From contig NZ_QQPQ01000008.1 in assembly GCF_003346715.1 (NCBI RefSeq), positions 62,001 to 126,000 on the forward strand: 64,000 bases of DNA. The letters run 5' to 3'. The stretch is from Oceanispirochaeta sp. M1. GTDB taxonomy: Bacteria; Spirochaetota; Spirochaetia; DSM-2461. Below are positions 8,562 through 18,136 of the stretch, in pieces. The position numbers and the translations under genes are program-made. The first letter of the stretch is position 1. Every line of letters starts with the position of its first letter. The notes beneath the pieces were generated by a model. The model did no database searches. It was not told the origin of the DNA and saw nothing but the letters and a program-made list of their open reading frames with translations.

Positions 8562-9005
8562 ATGAAAATCACAGAGGATTATTTCAGTGTATTACCCAGG
8601 TTGATACGTATGCTTATGGATGGGAAGACACCACAGAGGAATAAGAATGGAATCAATCTTACCCAGGAAAAAACAATAATGATGGTTTCCGATCATGAGG
8701 GAAATACACTCAGCAGCTTGTCCAGGTATTCTGAATTGGATAAGGGCGCACTGAGCAGGGTCCTCAAGACTCTGGAGAAACAATCTCTGATCAGACAGGA
8801 AAGGGATACTCATGATAGAAGATCATTCCATATACTATTAACCGAAGAAGGACAGGTTCTGACAGATGATATTAGAAGAAAGATGTCAGGAAATATCAGC
8901 CGGATGATGGCTCCTTTAACTACAGAACAGAAAGAAAAAATGACAAGGGCATTGGTGGATCTTTTAGAAATAACTGAAGCTCTGGAATCAATACACAGGA
9001 CGTAA
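8562..9005 (+). CDS. MarR-family transcriptional regulator
   Basis: Small winged-helix regulator, 147 aa. The DNA-binding region at about 45-95 reads TLSSLSRYSELDKGALSRVLKTLEKQSLIRQERDTHD in pieces, with the recognition helix and the wing (RDTHDRRSF) typical of MarR. An AAGAAGG ribosome site precedes the ATG. It sits 5 bases before a MATE efflux gene, and a perfect palindrome lies just upstream, so it most likely represses itself and the exporter and is released by a ligand I cannot name. Confidence 0.9.
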   Translation: MKITEDYFSVLPRLIRMLMDGKTPQRNKNGINLTQEKTIMMVSDHEGNTLSSLSRYSELDKGALSRVLKTLEKQSLIRQERDTHDRRSFHILLTEEGQVLTDDIRRKMSGNISRMMAPLTTEQKEKMTRALVDLLEITEALESIHRT

Positions 9006-9010
9006 AATTT

Positions 9011-10393
9011 ATGACAGATAATACAAAACAAATGGGTACAGAACCCATAAAAAAACTGGTCCTTCAATACTCAATTCCCACAGTGATCGCCATGGTGGTA
9101 AACTCAATCTACAATGTCGTGGACCGTATCTTTATCGGGCGATTTGTCGGGGAAGATGCCCTTGCGGGAGTTACAGTGATTTTCCCGTTGATGCTTATGA
9201 TGATGGCTCTGGCCTCGCTGCTTGGAGGAGGCGCTGCACCTCTTATTTCTATTAAGCTGGGTGAAAAAAAGGCCCATCAGGCGGCAGGAATCTTCGGGAA
9301 TATGATTACACTGATTGCATTATCAGCTGCTCTAATTGTCTCTCTGGGCTTCCTTTTTGCAGAAGATCTGATTCTCTTGCTTAAAGGAGAGGATGTAATT
9401 GAATATGCCCTTCCGTATTTCAGGATAATACTGCTGGGAATGATATTTCAGCTCTTCTCCATGAATCTTGCAAATATAGTCAGGACAGAGGGGCAGCCCC
9501 GTCTTGCAATGGCCTCTCAAATTATTTCTGCAGTGACTAACCTTGTTCTGGATTTTCTCTTTGTTGTTGTTTTCAGATGGGGTATACAGGGTGCGGCCTG
9601 GGCTACTATTACCGGGCAGATTGTCGGTTCGTTAATTCTCATTACTTATTACCTGAAAGGGAAAAGCTCTCTAGCAATAGATGTTTCATCATTCATTCTG
9701 AAGTTCTCTGTTGTCCGCAGTATGGTTGCTCTCGGAGTTTCGCAATTCATCGGTATGTTCGGTGCCAGTTTTGCCTTGCTTTTTCTAAACCTGTATCTGG
9801 TTGATTTGGGTGGAACAGCAGCCCTGGCGGCAATCGGTGCGATTAACAGCCTCTATACTCTTTTCCTTATGCCACTCTTTGGAATCCAGTTTGGAACCAT
9901 GCCGTTGATTGGTTACAATTATGGTGCCGGATTAAGAGATAGGGAGAGAGAAGCATTATTCTTTGCCGCAACAATCGCTGTCGTATTTGCTACAATAGTC
10001 TGGGCATTACTTGAGATCTTTCCCAGAGCCGCTTTGAGCCTGTTTCTTGATCCAGGATCAGAAACCCTCGAGATTGCGGTTAAGGGACTACGCCTTTTTG
10101 TACTGATGCTCCCGGCACTGGGATTTCAGTTTATCGGGAACAGTTATTTTCAGGCGATCAATAAACCTGTTACAGCACTGTTTTTGAGCAGTATGCGTCA
10201 ATTTGTTCTTCTTGTTCCCCTGCTTGTACTTGTTCTTGCACCCCTTTGGGGTCTTACAGGGGTCTGGCTGGCGACTCCCATTGCAGATGGGATCTCTACA
10301 ATCGTAACAGCACTGCTGCTTTATAGAGCCCTTCGTCATGAGGATGAGCCGGAATTGGATCTTTCAGACAACTCAACTGTTCTGGTCAGCTAA
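9011..10393 (+). CDS. MATE-family multidrug/Na+ antiporter
   Basis: Inner-membrane exporter coupling drug extrusion to Na+ or H+ entry. Twelve hydrophobic segments in two related halves; the N-terminal part reads VVNSIYNVVDRIFIGRFVG, typical of MepA/NorM-like proteins, and 460 aa is the normal size. Co-transcribed with the MarR gene (5-base gap), which suggests an inducible resistance or metabolite-export unit. Substrate unknown. Confidence 0.93.
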   Translation: MTDNTKQMGTEPIKKLVLQYSIPTVIAMVVNSIYNVVDRIFIGRFVGEDALAGVTVIFPLMLMMMALASLLGGGAAPLISIKLGEKKAHQAAGIFGNMITLIALSAALIVSLGFLFAEDLILLLKGEDVIEYALPYFRIILLGMIFQLFSMNLANIVRTEGQPRLAMASQIISAVTNLVLDFLFVVVFRWGIQGAAWATITGQIVGSLILITYYLKGKSSLAIDVSSFILKFSVVRSMVALGVSQFIGMFGASFALLFLNLYLVDLGGTAALAAIGAINSLYTLFLMPLFGIQFGTMPLIGYNYGAGLRDREREALFFAATIAVVFATIVWALLEIFPRAALSLFLDPGSETLEIAVKGLRLFVLMLPALGFQFIGNSYFQAINKPVTALFLSSMRQFVLLVPLLVLVLAPLWGLTGVWLATPIADGISTIVTALLLYRALRHEDEPELDLSDNSTVLVS

Positions 10394-10398
10394 AAAAG

Positions 10399-10423
10399 AA
10401 GCTCCCGCGTATTACGGGAGCTT
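10399..10423. terminator. Bidirectional terminator between MATE and lipoprotein genes
   Basis: Stem AAGCTCCCG / CGGGAGCTT with a 7-base loop. On the minus strand it is followed by TCTTTTTTA, a good T-run for the lipoprotein gene; on the plus strand the T-tract is weaker. Confidence 0.8.
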
Positions 10424-10446
10424 CATTGGTTCTATTGTTTTAGATC

Positions 10447-11373
10447 TTAAAAGTCTTCATCATCTTCAGAATCAACATCCTCATCCTCATCCTCATCCGA
10501 GTCCAGTTCTCCGTCCTCATCTGAATCTTCTCCGAAGTCTGCTGATTCTTTGATATTTTTTTTGATAACTTCCCATATTGTTGCATTAACTCCGGTTTGA
10601 TCTTCATTTAAGATTATCTCACCAGCTGCACTTACTATTGTAGCAAATTCTACGGAATCGCCGTTGGTTTCGGCATTGTCAAAATGAAACCAGCGTGCCA
10701 GACGGTAGGCGACAATAATAGAATTTATTACGCCTTCATCAAGAATAATCACTTCAGTACCACCGAGTACAAACTCTTCATCGATGGCAAAAGTAGCAGT
10801 AAAATCCATATCTGTCACATTCACTGTGGACGTTGGTCCGGTATAGGTTCCAATAAGGACTATGCTGTTTTCATATAGAGGATCAGAAGGATCAACAAGA
10901 GGATTTCCCTCATCATCCACTTCGTCTCCCTCAATGCGGGCTACTTTCAGTTTGATTTCATCATAGGTTCCCGGAAGCAGTTCTATGTAGGGAATGGCGG
11001 GTTCAATGACATCCGTAAGCACATTGACAATAAAGGGGCCTGTGTACTCCACTTCCAGTTCCTGGGCTTCCTCATCTTCAGAATCTACTTCAGCCAGTTC
11101 CTGTTCCAGTTCTATCTGATAGATATTCACCCGTGCATCTGTCAGTGTCAATTGTCCGATTTCTGCACCGGCAACATCTGTTATGCTAAGGACTGCAGAA
11201 TCTGCCGCGTCTCTTCCTGCCAATGTTCCAGCTGGCAGAGAGCCTTGAATCGCAAGATCCACTCCTCCATAGCCTTCGCTTACACCATTGTTTGATGAGC
11301 CGTCACAAGCACTCAGTAAAAAAAATATTGCAAGTAGAATCAAAGTTGCTTTTAAACCAGTTTTTCTATTCAT
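10447..11373 (-). CDS. Lipoprotein with DUF4382-like domain and acidic C-terminal tail
   Basis: Secreted lipoprotein of unknown function; lipobox LLSAC near residue 23. The start is the ATG at 11373, because GTGGAGG lies 6 bases upstream of it and not of the longer frame. The middle part contains PGTYDEIKLKVARIEGD, resembling DUF4382-type lipoproteins, which are probably beta-sandwich. The last 35 residues are nearly all Asp/Glu/Ser, a possible divalent-cation-binding or solvating tail. Single gene with its own terminator at 10399-10423. Confidence 0.7.
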   Translation of the reverse strand: MNRKTGLKATLILLAIFFLLSACDGSSNNGVSEGYGGVDLAIQGSLPAGTLAGRDAADSAVLSITDVAGAEIGQLTLTDARVNIYQIELEQELAEVDSEDEEAQELEVEYTGPFIVNVLTDVIEPAIPYIELLPGTYDEIKLKVARIEGDEVDDEGNPLVDPSDPLYENSIVLIGTYTGPTSTVNVTDMDFTATFAIDEEFVLGGTEVIILDEGVINSIIVAYRLARWFHFDNAETNGDSVEFATIVSAAGEIILNEDQTGVNATIWEVIKKNIKESADFGEDSDEDGELDSDEDEDEDVDSEDDEDF

Positions 11374-11481
11374 CTTTGCCTCCACTTCAGGATTGCTTCT
11401 GAAGTACTATTAACTATTATAATGCAGATATTATATAAAAACCATAATATATGAAAAATAATATATAAAATTAATATAAAG

Positions 11482-11505
11482 CGGCAGCCATGGGGATGAC
11501 TGCCG
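11482..11505 (-). terminator. Weak terminator after channel gene
   Basis: CGGCAG / CTGCCG stem with an inner CAT/ATG pairing, followed on the minus strand by an AT-rich tract (TTTATATTAATTTTAT). Lies 50 bases past the stop of the channel gene. Confidence 0.5.
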
Positions 11506-11552
11506 TTATTAGATATTGCCGCACAAATATATGGTAATCTGTAAGTGAAATA

Positions 11553-12896
11553 CTATTTTTTCTTTTTTTGTTTCTCTTCAGTTTCAGCCCTGCGTTTTTC
11601 AGCCATATCACCGATACGCTCTGCAAACTGGGGAAAACGGGCCAGGATCTGATCAAAGGTTTCTTTATTCAGCGAGTAGCAGTCACAATAGTCTTTGGCC
11701 TTGATGGTGGCGTTTCTGGGAGCCGAGAGGAGGAGGGCTATTTCTCCGAAGAATGAACCGGCTCCAAGTGTGGCATAGACAACGGATTCATCTTCAGAAA
11801 CAACATCAACAGAACCGCGGCTGATAAAATACATCTCATATCCTATCTCGCCCTTTATCACAACATAGTCTCCCGGTGTGAAAACAACGGGTTCAAGATT
11901 CAAAATTACTTCTTTGATAAACTCTTCCGAAGCACCCTGGAAAATGGGAACCTTCTGTATGATTTCTCTATTCAGAAACAGGGATACCGAAGTCTGTAAC
12001 GGTTTGGGCAAATCAGAGAGGATTGATGATTCATCGTATCCCCTCCGGCTCTCCCAGAGGTAGTCATAGTAATCACTTATCTTGTCTTTCAGATCCGGTG
12101 GAATCTTCTTATATCGAAGAAAAGTCGTGACTTTCTCCATTTTTTCCTGATATTGGGATTTTGCTATATCTATATTTGCGATGATATTGGCGATGTTACC
12201 AATGATAAAACCGTACATACCCGCACCGATAAGCTCAATAATGATAACAAATATCGTTTCCAGCCTGGTGCTGGGAGAGATATCTCCGTAGCCGATGGTT
12301 GTCAGGGTCGTTACAGTCCAATAGAAGGATCTCAGATAGGGAGAATCCGCATTGATTGGATTCAGAGCAGCAGGATCTTCCCAGATGGACATCCAGGCAC
12401 ATGAGATCAAATGGGCTGCTATAAGTATCCAGAAGATCAGCAGAGTCATTCTTATAAAACTCGGGTTCAGTCGTTTGCTGTTTCGTATCCGGCTGATAGT
12501 TCTTGTTGTCCGGAACAGTTTCACCAGACGAAGGAGGTTACAGAAATATCCAATCTGAACAATTAATGGATTGGAAGCGAGAGACAGGATCATATAAAAT
12601 GGAAAGGCAGCTACAACATCTACGAATAGTGCTGTTCTTATATATCTTTTATAGATAAGGTCCTGGTCTGTAATGACTTCTCTCTGCTCTTTATAGCCAG
12701 TATGAGACTCAATGAAGATATCAAGAATAAGTATTACCGAGATGAAGAAATCAAAGATCAGAAATACTCCGGTCAGTGGAATTTGGAATACCGTAATGAG
12801 GGGTATGACCAGAGTTATGAGGATTGTCAGTATTAAAATAAATACATCCCAGGTTATTTTTTTTCTTGTATCAGGATAAATAATTGGAATCTTCAT
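11553..12896 (-). CDS. Cyclic nucleotide-gated potassium channel (SthK-like)
   Basis: Six-transmembrane, voltage-sensor-type channel opened by cyclic nucleotide. S1-S4 lie at about 15-140; S4 has regularly spaced positives (LLRLVKLFRTTRTISRIR, about 121-138). The pore helix and filter TTLTTIGYGD end at 205, the classical K+ filter. S6 at about 212-243 leads to a C-linker (about 250-310) and a cyclic-nucleotide-binding domain (about 311-420). Its phosphate-binding cassette FGEIALLLSAPRNAT (383-397) has the conserved Glu and Arg. The 447-aa length and layout match the SthK channel of Spirochaeta thermophila. Ends in a Lys-rich tail. An adenylate cyclase is encoded 5 kb away. Confidence 0.93.
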   Translation of the reverse strand: MKIPIIYPDTRKKITWDVFILILTILITLVIPLITVFQIPLTGVFLIFDFFISVILILDIFIESHTGYKEQREVITDQDLIYKRYIRTALFVDVVAAFPFYMILSLASNPLIVQIGYFCNLLRLVKLFRTTRTISRIRNSKRLNPSFIRMTLLIFWILIAAHLISCAWMSIWEDPAALNPINADSPYLRSFYWTVTTLTTIGYGDISPSTRLETIFVIIIELIGAGMYGFIIGNIANIIANIDIAKSQYQEKMEKVTTFLRYKKIPPDLKDKISDYYDYLWESRRGYDESSILSDLPKPLQTSVSLFLNREIIQKVPIFQGASEEFIKEVILNLEPVVFTPGDYVVIKGEIGYEMYFISRGSVDVVSEDESVVYATLGAGSFFGEIALLLSAPRNATIKAKDYCDCYSLNKETFDQILARFPQFAERIGDMAEKRRAETEEKQKKKK

Positions 12897-13042
12897 AGAT
12901 AAAATTATCGGCGTCCTGATTTATGAACTGTATTAATAAAATCTTTTCTGGAATTCATATCAAAAAAGATTATTATTTACTACTGTGATATGGATATCTT
13001 TCTTAAATTGAATGGGTATTCCATATGAAAGGAGAAGGGAAC

Positions 13043-13552
13043 ATGCCGGTACAGGAAAAAGAGATTTTTGATCTGGTTGATGAGCATGATAATGTAATCG
13101 GAACTGGTGAAAGAGATGAGTTTCATGGTAATCCCGGGATGATTCACAGGGTTGTACATATCCTTGTGTTTGACAGTTCAGGTGAATTATACCTTCAAAA
13201 AAGAAGCATTACAAAAGATGTACAACCGGGAAAGTGGGATACTTCAGTGGGAGGTCATGTCAGTACAGGTGAATCCTATGAACAGGCGGCCTACCGGGAG
13301 ATGAAAGAGGAGCTCAATATTGAGGGTTCTGTTCTGGAATTTCTTCATCGATATCTGCACACAAATGACTATGAATCAGAGTTTGTGAGCACATACCGCT
13401 GCATATGGAACGGTGCAATTGATTTTGACCGTGATGAAATTGATGAAGGAAAATTCTGGTCTCTTGAAGAGATCCGGGAATCAGACCCTTCTAAATTCAC
13501 CCCTAACTTTATGGATGAATTGAAACGCTTCAAAAAACTCCAGAGAATGTAG
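13043..13552 (+). CDS. Nudix hydrolase (Idi/YfcD-like)
   Basis: Cytosolic pyrophosphohydrolase of the IPP-isomerase-like Nudix group. The Nudix box is intact: GHVSTGESYEQAAYREMKEE, fitting GX5EX7REUXEEXGU. The N-terminus (EIFDLVDEHDNVIG) and HRVVHILVFDSSGELYLQKRS are typical of YfcD-like proteins. I prefer the ATG at 13043 over 13025 because AAGGAG lies between the two, 8 bases before 13043. 169 aa. True isomerase activity is unlikely without the extended Idi signature. Convergent with the small membrane protein gene. Confidence 0.88.
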   Translation: MPVQEKEIFDLVDEHDNVIGTGERDEFHGNPGMIHRVVHILVFDSSGELYLQKRSITKDVQPGKWDTSVGGHVSTGESYEQAAYREMKEELNIEGSVLEFLHRYLHTNDYESEFVSTYRCIWNGAIDFDRDEIDEGKFWSLEEIRESDPSKFTPNFMDELKRFKKLQRM

Positions 13553-13571
13553 ATAGATACATGGCCCGGAA

Positions 13572-13826
13572 TCAGAATTCTTTTTTCTGTTTCAGAGGAT
13601 ACCACCATGAAAATCCCAGGAGGATGGTCATTACGAAGGACTGTCCCCCGGAGAATCCTCTATCCCTGCCGATGTCATCAGAAATAAATAGAAACTGAAG
13701 TAGATTTATTAAAAAAAATATGCTGAACAGAATCCAGCTCTCAGAAGTCTGTATGCTTAAGGCTGTATACAGAGCATAAACCCAAACAGCGATATGAAGG
13801 CTCTGTAGCAGATGCCAGAAAATCAT
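13572..13826 (-). CDS. Small membrane protein, unknown
   Basis: 84 aa with three hydrophobic segments (about 3-22, 31-50 and 62-78), ending in LKQKKEF. An AGGAG site sits 8 bases before the ATG, which supports expression. I do not recognise the family. Convergent with the Nudix gene, 19 bases apart. Confidence 0.6.
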   Translation of the reverse strand: MIFWHLLQSLHIAVWVYALYTALSIQTSESWILFSIFFLINLLQFLFISDDIGRDRGFSGGQSFVMTILLGFSWWYPLKQKKEF

Positions 13827-13961
13827 ATTTTTAACTCCTGATTCAGAGTGTATTCCTCATTCTCTGATTTTACAGGTCATTACTGTGAGTCTTTTGTGGA
13901 TTTACTGTGTTTGTTTTTCCAGTTTCAGCAGTCGTCGTAAATAGATTGATCAGTGAAAAAA

Positions 13962-13987
13962 AAGACCGTCCTTCTCAGGACGGTCTT
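13962..13987 (-). terminator. Terminator of the oad operon
   Basis: Stem AAGACCGTCC / GGACGGTCTT with a 6-base loop; on the minus strand it runs into a stretch of T (the As at 13956-13963). Confidence 0.9.
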
Positions 13988-14018
13988 ATATATCATTTGG
14001 ATATTCAAATAAAAGGTA

Positions 14019-15251
14019 TTAACCCAGAACTGGTACCAGAGCCAGAAGGACACCGGCTGCTACTGCAGATCCGATTACCCCGGCAACGTTAGGACCCATG
14101 GCGTGCATGAGCAGGTAGTTGTTGGGGTTCTCTTCCAGTCCAACCTTATTGGCTACACGGGCAGCCATAGGTACGGCAGAGACACCGGCGGCACCGATAA
14201 GGGGGTTGATGGGGTGACCCTTTGACACTTTGTTCATCAGTTTGGCCAGAAGTACACCCGATGATGTTCCGATACAGAAGGCAATGAGTCCGATAGCCAG
14301 AATACCCAGGGTATTCAGGTTCAGGAACTGTGCAGCCTGCATTTTAGAACCGACTGCAAGACCAAGCATGATCGTTACGATGTTCATCAGGGCGTTTTGC
14401 ATTGTGTCAGAAAGTCTGTCGGTAACACCACACTCTTTTGCAAGGTTACCAAACATCAGAGCTCCCAGAAGAGGAGTTGCCGATGGCAGCAGAAGGATAC
14501 AGGCTCCCAGTACACTCAAGGGGAAAATAATCTTTTCAGTCTTGGTTACGTGTCTGAGCTGTTCCATCTTGATCTGACGCTCTTCTTTTGTTGTCAGAGC
14601 TCTCATTATGGGTGGCTGTATGATTGGAACCAGTGCCATATAAGAATAAGCCGCTACGGCAATGGCCCCCAGTAGACTCGGAGAAAGTCTGGACGCTACA
14701 TAAATTGCAGTCGGTCCATCCGCTCCTCCGATGATTCCGATAGAAGCCGCATCAAATAGGTTGAAAGTGATTCCGGGCACATATTGTCCCAGAGCCACCG
14801 CACCAAGAAGTGCAACGAAAATACCGAACTGAGCAGATGCACCCAATAACAGTGTTTTCGGGTTTGCCAGAAGGGGACCAAAGTCAGTCATTGCCCCGAC
14901 TCCCATAAAAATGAGAAGAGGGAAAAGACCGCTCGTTACACCTATATCATAGAACATACCGATGAAACCACCGGCTACTCCATGAATAAGCATTGCATGT
15001 TCAGTGAACTCACCCTGCAGTATTGTATGAGCAGCAATTTCCGCAAAGGGAATATTACTCAATATTGCACCCATTCCGATAGGAACGAGAAGAAGTGGTT
15101 CGAATTCTTTTTTTATAGCCAGATAAAGGAGGGTAAACCCTACAATAATCATGACTATATTACCCCAGCCACCTTCCTGCAAAAAGCCGAAGATACCTGT
15201 GGTCAGCCAAAGCTCCCGAAAGGAAGCCACTATTGTCTGTCCGAATGTCAT
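14019..15251 (-). CDS. oadB: Oxaloacetate decarboxylase, Na+-translocating beta subunit
   Basis: Integral membrane subunit that decarboxylates the carboxybiotin carried by the alpha subunit and moves Na+ outward. About nine membrane segments. The conserved region [11 protein letters not shown] (about 177-187) contains the Asp needed for Na+ transport. C-terminal [18 protein letters not shown] and [23 protein letters not shown] are diagnostic of the OadB/MmdB/GcdB family. 410 aa is normal. Last gene of a gamma-alpha-beta operon. Sequence alone cannot exclude the methylmalonyl-CoA decarboxylase beta subunit, but the alpha subunit fits OadA. Confidence 0.93.
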   Translation of the reverse strand: MTFGQTIVASFRELWLTTGIFGFLQEGGWGNIVMIIVGFTLLYLAIKKEFEPLLLVPIGMGAILSNIPFAEIAAHTILQGEFTEHAMLIHGVAGGFIGMFYDIGVTSGLFPLLIFMGVGAMTDFGPLLANPKTLLLGASAQFGIFVALLGAVALGQYVPGITFNLFDAASIGIIGGADGPTAIYVASRLSPSLLGAIAVAAYSYMALVPIIQPPIMRALTTKEERQIKMEQLRHVTKTEKIIFPLSVLGACILLLPSATPLLGALMFGNLAKECGVTDRLSDTMQNALMNIVTIMLGLAVGSKMQAAQFLNLNTLGILAIGLIAFCIGTSSGVLLAKLMNKVSKGHPINPLIGAAGVSAVPMAARVANKVGLEENPNNYLLMHAMGPNVAGVIGSAVAAGVLLALVPVLG

Positions 15252-15265
15252 AGTTTATCTACTCC

Positions 15266-17071
15266 TTAGCCGATTTCGATCAGGGACTGTCCGGCAGTAA
15301 CCTGATCTCCCTGAGATACGGAAATGGCTTTTACTGTACCGGAAACAGGAGAAGAAACAGGAGTTTCCATCTTCATAGCTTCCAGAACAATTACTTCATC
15401 ACCTTCAGAGACACTGTCACCTACTGCAACGGGAATTCTGAGAACAAGACCGGGCATGGGAGCGTTAACAGCCTGTGCGGGTCCGCCTGCAGGTGCGGCT
15501 GAAGCAGCAGCTGCAGCCTCATCAATACCGTCTGCAATGGAGATGTCATAACTTGCGCCGTTTACAACAGCCTTGTCACCGTCAAGTTTTACGCCGTAAG
15601 CCTTACCGTTAACTGTAACGGTGTAGCCTTCGGTAGAAGTAGCACCTGAAGCGGCAGCCTTCTTGGCATCTTTTCTGATATTGACCTTGGCTTCGCCCTT
15701 AAGGAACATGATTCCCTTATCCTGACAGGCCGCTGCGATGAAGATGTTCTCATCGGATAAGTCTTTAATTCCGTTGTCGGTAAGGAGCTTTTTGGCAGCT
15801 TCAATACCGAGGCTTTCGTTTCTATCGTTGATATCAACTACCAGTTCAGTTGTGGGCTCGAGTCCCATCTGTTCCTGACAGATTTTCTTGATTTCTGCAT
15901 CGGGTTCTACTGGAGTCTTTCCAAAGTAACCGAGTACCATTTTACCGTAACCGTCGGCGATCTTTTTCCAGGGACCGAACATTACATTGTTGAATGCCTG
16001 CTGGAAGTAGAACTGGGATACGGGAGTAACCGAAGTTCCGTATCCACCTTTCATTACAACTTCGCCCATGGCTTTTGTAATTTCCGGGAATTTATCCATC
16101 AGTCCGTTGTCTCTAAGCATCTGTGTGTTTGCTGTCAGAGCTCCGCCGGGGAGGGGGCTGAAGGGGATAATGGGGTTAACCATTGTAGCTTCGGGGGGTA
16201 GGAAGTAGTCTTCCATACATTTTTCGAAAGTTTCTTCTACTTTCATGATTTCGTAGGGATCAATTCCCAGATCGTAATCAGTTCCGCGGAGAGCATGCCA
16301 CATTGTCATAAGGTCGGGCTGACAGGTTCCACCTGATACAGGAGACAATGAAAGGTCAACCTGTGTAGCACCGGCTTCAATTGCGGTTACATACTGCTGG
16401 ATTGATACACCTGCAGTTTCGTGTGAATGGAAAGCAATATTCATATCGGGACCGAGGAGTTTTCTTGCAGCTGCAATTGTCTCACCGACGATCTTGGGAG
16501 TTGCTGTACCTGAAGCATCCTTGAAACATACTGAATCGTAGGGGATTCCGGCTTCGAGGATTCCTTTCAGAACACCAACATAGAAGTCTTTGTCATGAGC
16601 ACCTGTTACTCCTGGGGGAAGAGCCATCATTGTGACAACTACTTCGTGTCTCAGGCCTGCTTCATGAATACATTGACCGGAATAGATCAGATTGTTTACG
16701 TCATTAAGGGCATCAAAGTTTCTAATCGTTGTGATACCGTGTTTTTTGAACATTTTGGCATGGAGGTTGATGATGTCTCTGGACTGAGAACTCAGACCTA
16801 CAACGTTGACACCTCTGGCAAGAGTCTGAAGGTCTGCATCGGGTCCGGCAGCCTTTCTAAACTCATCCATCATGTCGAATGCTGATTCGTTGCCGTAGAA
16901 GAAGGGGGCCTGGAATCTGGCTCCACCACCGGCTTCGAAATGTTTGATCCCTGCTTTTGATGCTGCTTCAACAGCTGGCAGGAAGTCTTTTGTTAATACA
17001 CGGGCTCCGTATACGGACTGAAAACCGTCACGGAAAGCTGTACACATAAAATTTACGCGCTTTTTACTCAT
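15266..17071 (-). CDS. oadA: Oxaloacetate decarboxylase alpha subunit (carboxyltransferase-biotin carrier)
   Basis: Transfers CO2 from oxaloacetate to its own biotin. The carboxyltransferase TIM barrel (about 1-300) has metal and catalytic residues in FRDGFQS (Asp), VCFKDASG (Lys) and AFHSHETAG (two His). A PYC/OadA conserved domain follows (about 310-470), then an Ala/Gly-rich linker and a biotinyl domain ending with EAMKMETP (biotin Lys near 567). The N-terminus (CTAFRDGFQSVYGARV, FEAGGGARFQAPFF) diverges from the Klebsiella enzyme, consistent with an anaerobe/spirochaete branch. 601 aa, normal length. Lies between oadG and oadB. Confidence 0.93.
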   Translation of the reverse strand: MSKKRVNFMCTAFRDGFQSVYGARVLTKDFLPAVEAASKAGIKHFEAGGGARFQAPFFYGNESAFDMMDEFRKAAGPDADLQTLARGVNVVGLSSQSRDIINLHAKMFKKHGITTIRNFDALNDVNNLIYSGQCIHEAGLRHEVVVTMMALPPGVTGAHDKDFYVGVLKGILEAGIPYDSVCFKDASGTATPKIVGETIAAARKLLGPDMNIAFHSHETAGVSIQQYVTAIEAGATQVDLSLSPVSGGTCQPDLMTMWHALRGTDYDLGIDPYEIMKVEETFEKCMEDYFLPPEATMVNPIIPFSPLPGGALTANTQMLRDNGLMDKFPEITKAMGEVVMKGGYGTSVTPVSQFYFQQAFNNVMFGPWKKIADGYGKMVLGYFGKTPVEPDAEIKKICQEQMGLEPTTELVVDINDRNESLGIEAAKKLLTDNGIKDLSDENIFIAAACQDKGIMFLKGEAKVNIRKDAKKAAASGATSTEGYTVTVNGKAYGVKLDGDKAVVNGASYDISIADGIDEAAAAASAAPAGGPAQAVNAPMPGLVLRIPVAVGDSVSEGDEVIVLEAMKMETPVSSPVSGTVKAISVSQGDQVTAGQSLIEIG

Positions 17072-17088
17072 GGGAATTTAACCTCTTT

Positions 17089-17301
17089 TTAGGATTGTGT
17101 GTGAGCTTTCACAGCAGCAATTGCCACAGCAATTTCTGCGTCTGCGGATGATCTTCTGACGGCGGGAGCAGCCGGTTTTTCCTGCTCAGGGAAAAACTTC
17201 AGAACTATTTTGGACATGAAAGTTGTTGTCACGACCAAAAGAGTTAGAAACAGAAACACCACGGACATGCCGACAATGGTTACAATTAGACCATTTACCA
17301 T
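17089..17301 (-). CDS. oadG: Oxaloacetate decarboxylase gamma subunit
   Basis: Small one-helix subunit that assembles the alpha and beta subunits and often binds zinc. 70 aa: an N-terminal membrane helix (about 5-27, LIVTIVGMSVVFLFLTLLVV) and a charged tail. GAGGAG sits 9 bases before the ATG. First gene of the oad operon, 17 bases ahead of oadA, the usual place for OadG. Identity rests on topology and position more than on motifs. Confidence 0.85.
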   Translation of the reverse strand: MVNGLIVTIVGMSVVFLFLTLLVVTTTFMSKIVLKFFPEQEKPAAPAVRRSSADAEIAVAIAAVKAHTQS

Positions 17302-17517
17302 ATTAGATGCTCCTCGATATATTTATTTGATGTCTCTTTCACCAGGTAGTTCATACTGTTAAGAGACGGGTTTTATTTGAATCGATCTAGATTTAGCGAT
17401 TCAGGATAAAATATATCTTTTTTAGCTTAGGGGTGACAAGCCCTGGGAGGCTCTTAAAAGTCTGCTCAGAGGGCAATTAATGGGATATTACAGATATTTA
17501 ATATATGTCAGGAATAA

Positions 17518-18096
17518 TTAGAAGCGGATTCCCATCCCTACCAGCATATCCATTGTCATGTAGCTCAGTGAACTATCAGATCCGTTCCTGCTGTAGGAGG
17601 CGGAATATGATGACCAGCCCATGTCAAAAACAAAGGAGAAGCGGACCGAATCTGCATAATATACCGGCAGATCCACACCACCGCCCAGGCTGAAATAGAA
17701 TCCGCCGTTCAAATCCGATTTGTTGAGCAAAGCAGCATTGTTTCCTTCTATAAAGCAGTAACCCGCTGTTCCTTTGGCGTAGATGGGGACTGATTCTACG
17801 GGGAGGAAAAGTTTTGCTGCGGCATAAACTGGAATCCAGCTCAGTTGTTCGTCACCCTCTGTCTCTCTGGGTACGAGATAACGGAATCCTCCTCCTATTT
17901 GAAGGAGTTTTCCACTGCCGAAATACAATTCCTGAGCCAGGGATATACCGGAACCGGTCACTACATTTTCATAGCGGCTGATGGGTTCAAAGCCGAAAAG
18001 GCTTATGGAGTGGAATTTTACTCTGGAGTCAGCAGAGAGCCCCGTGGAGATCAGCAATATCATTAAGATCAGGGTGAACTGTTTTCGGTGCTTCAT
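17518..18096 (-). CDS. Outer-membrane beta-barrel protein
   Basis: Signal peptide ending near STGLSADS, then alternating strands rich in Gly and aromatic residues, closing with the terminal phenylalanine (VGMGIRF) that BAM recognises. 192 aa from the ATG at 18096, chosen because GGAGAAAA lies just upstream. It is 41 bases downstream of the CHASE2 adenylate cyclase on the same strand, so the two are probably co-transcribed. Function unknown; size and pattern suit an OmpA/OmpX-like eight-stranded barrel. Confidence 0.75.
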   Translation of the reverse strand: MKHRKQFTLILMILLISTGLSADSRVKFHSISLFGFEPISRYENVVTGSGISLAQELYFGSGKLLQIGGGFRYLVPRETEGDEQLSWIPVYAAAKLFLPVESVPIYAKGTAGYCFIEGNNAALLNKSDLNGGFYFSLGGGVDLPVYYADSVRFSFVFDMGWSSYSASYSRNGSDSSLSYMTMDMLVGMGIRF

Positions 18097-18136
18097 TGTT
18101 TTCTCCACGCTTGTCTGTAGACATAAGGGTACTTAT

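Noticed and set aside
17440-17480. Terminator of the outer-membrane protein gene at 17518
   Set aside because: CCCT/AGGG and GAG/CTC pair only with interior loops and no T-run follows on the minus strand.
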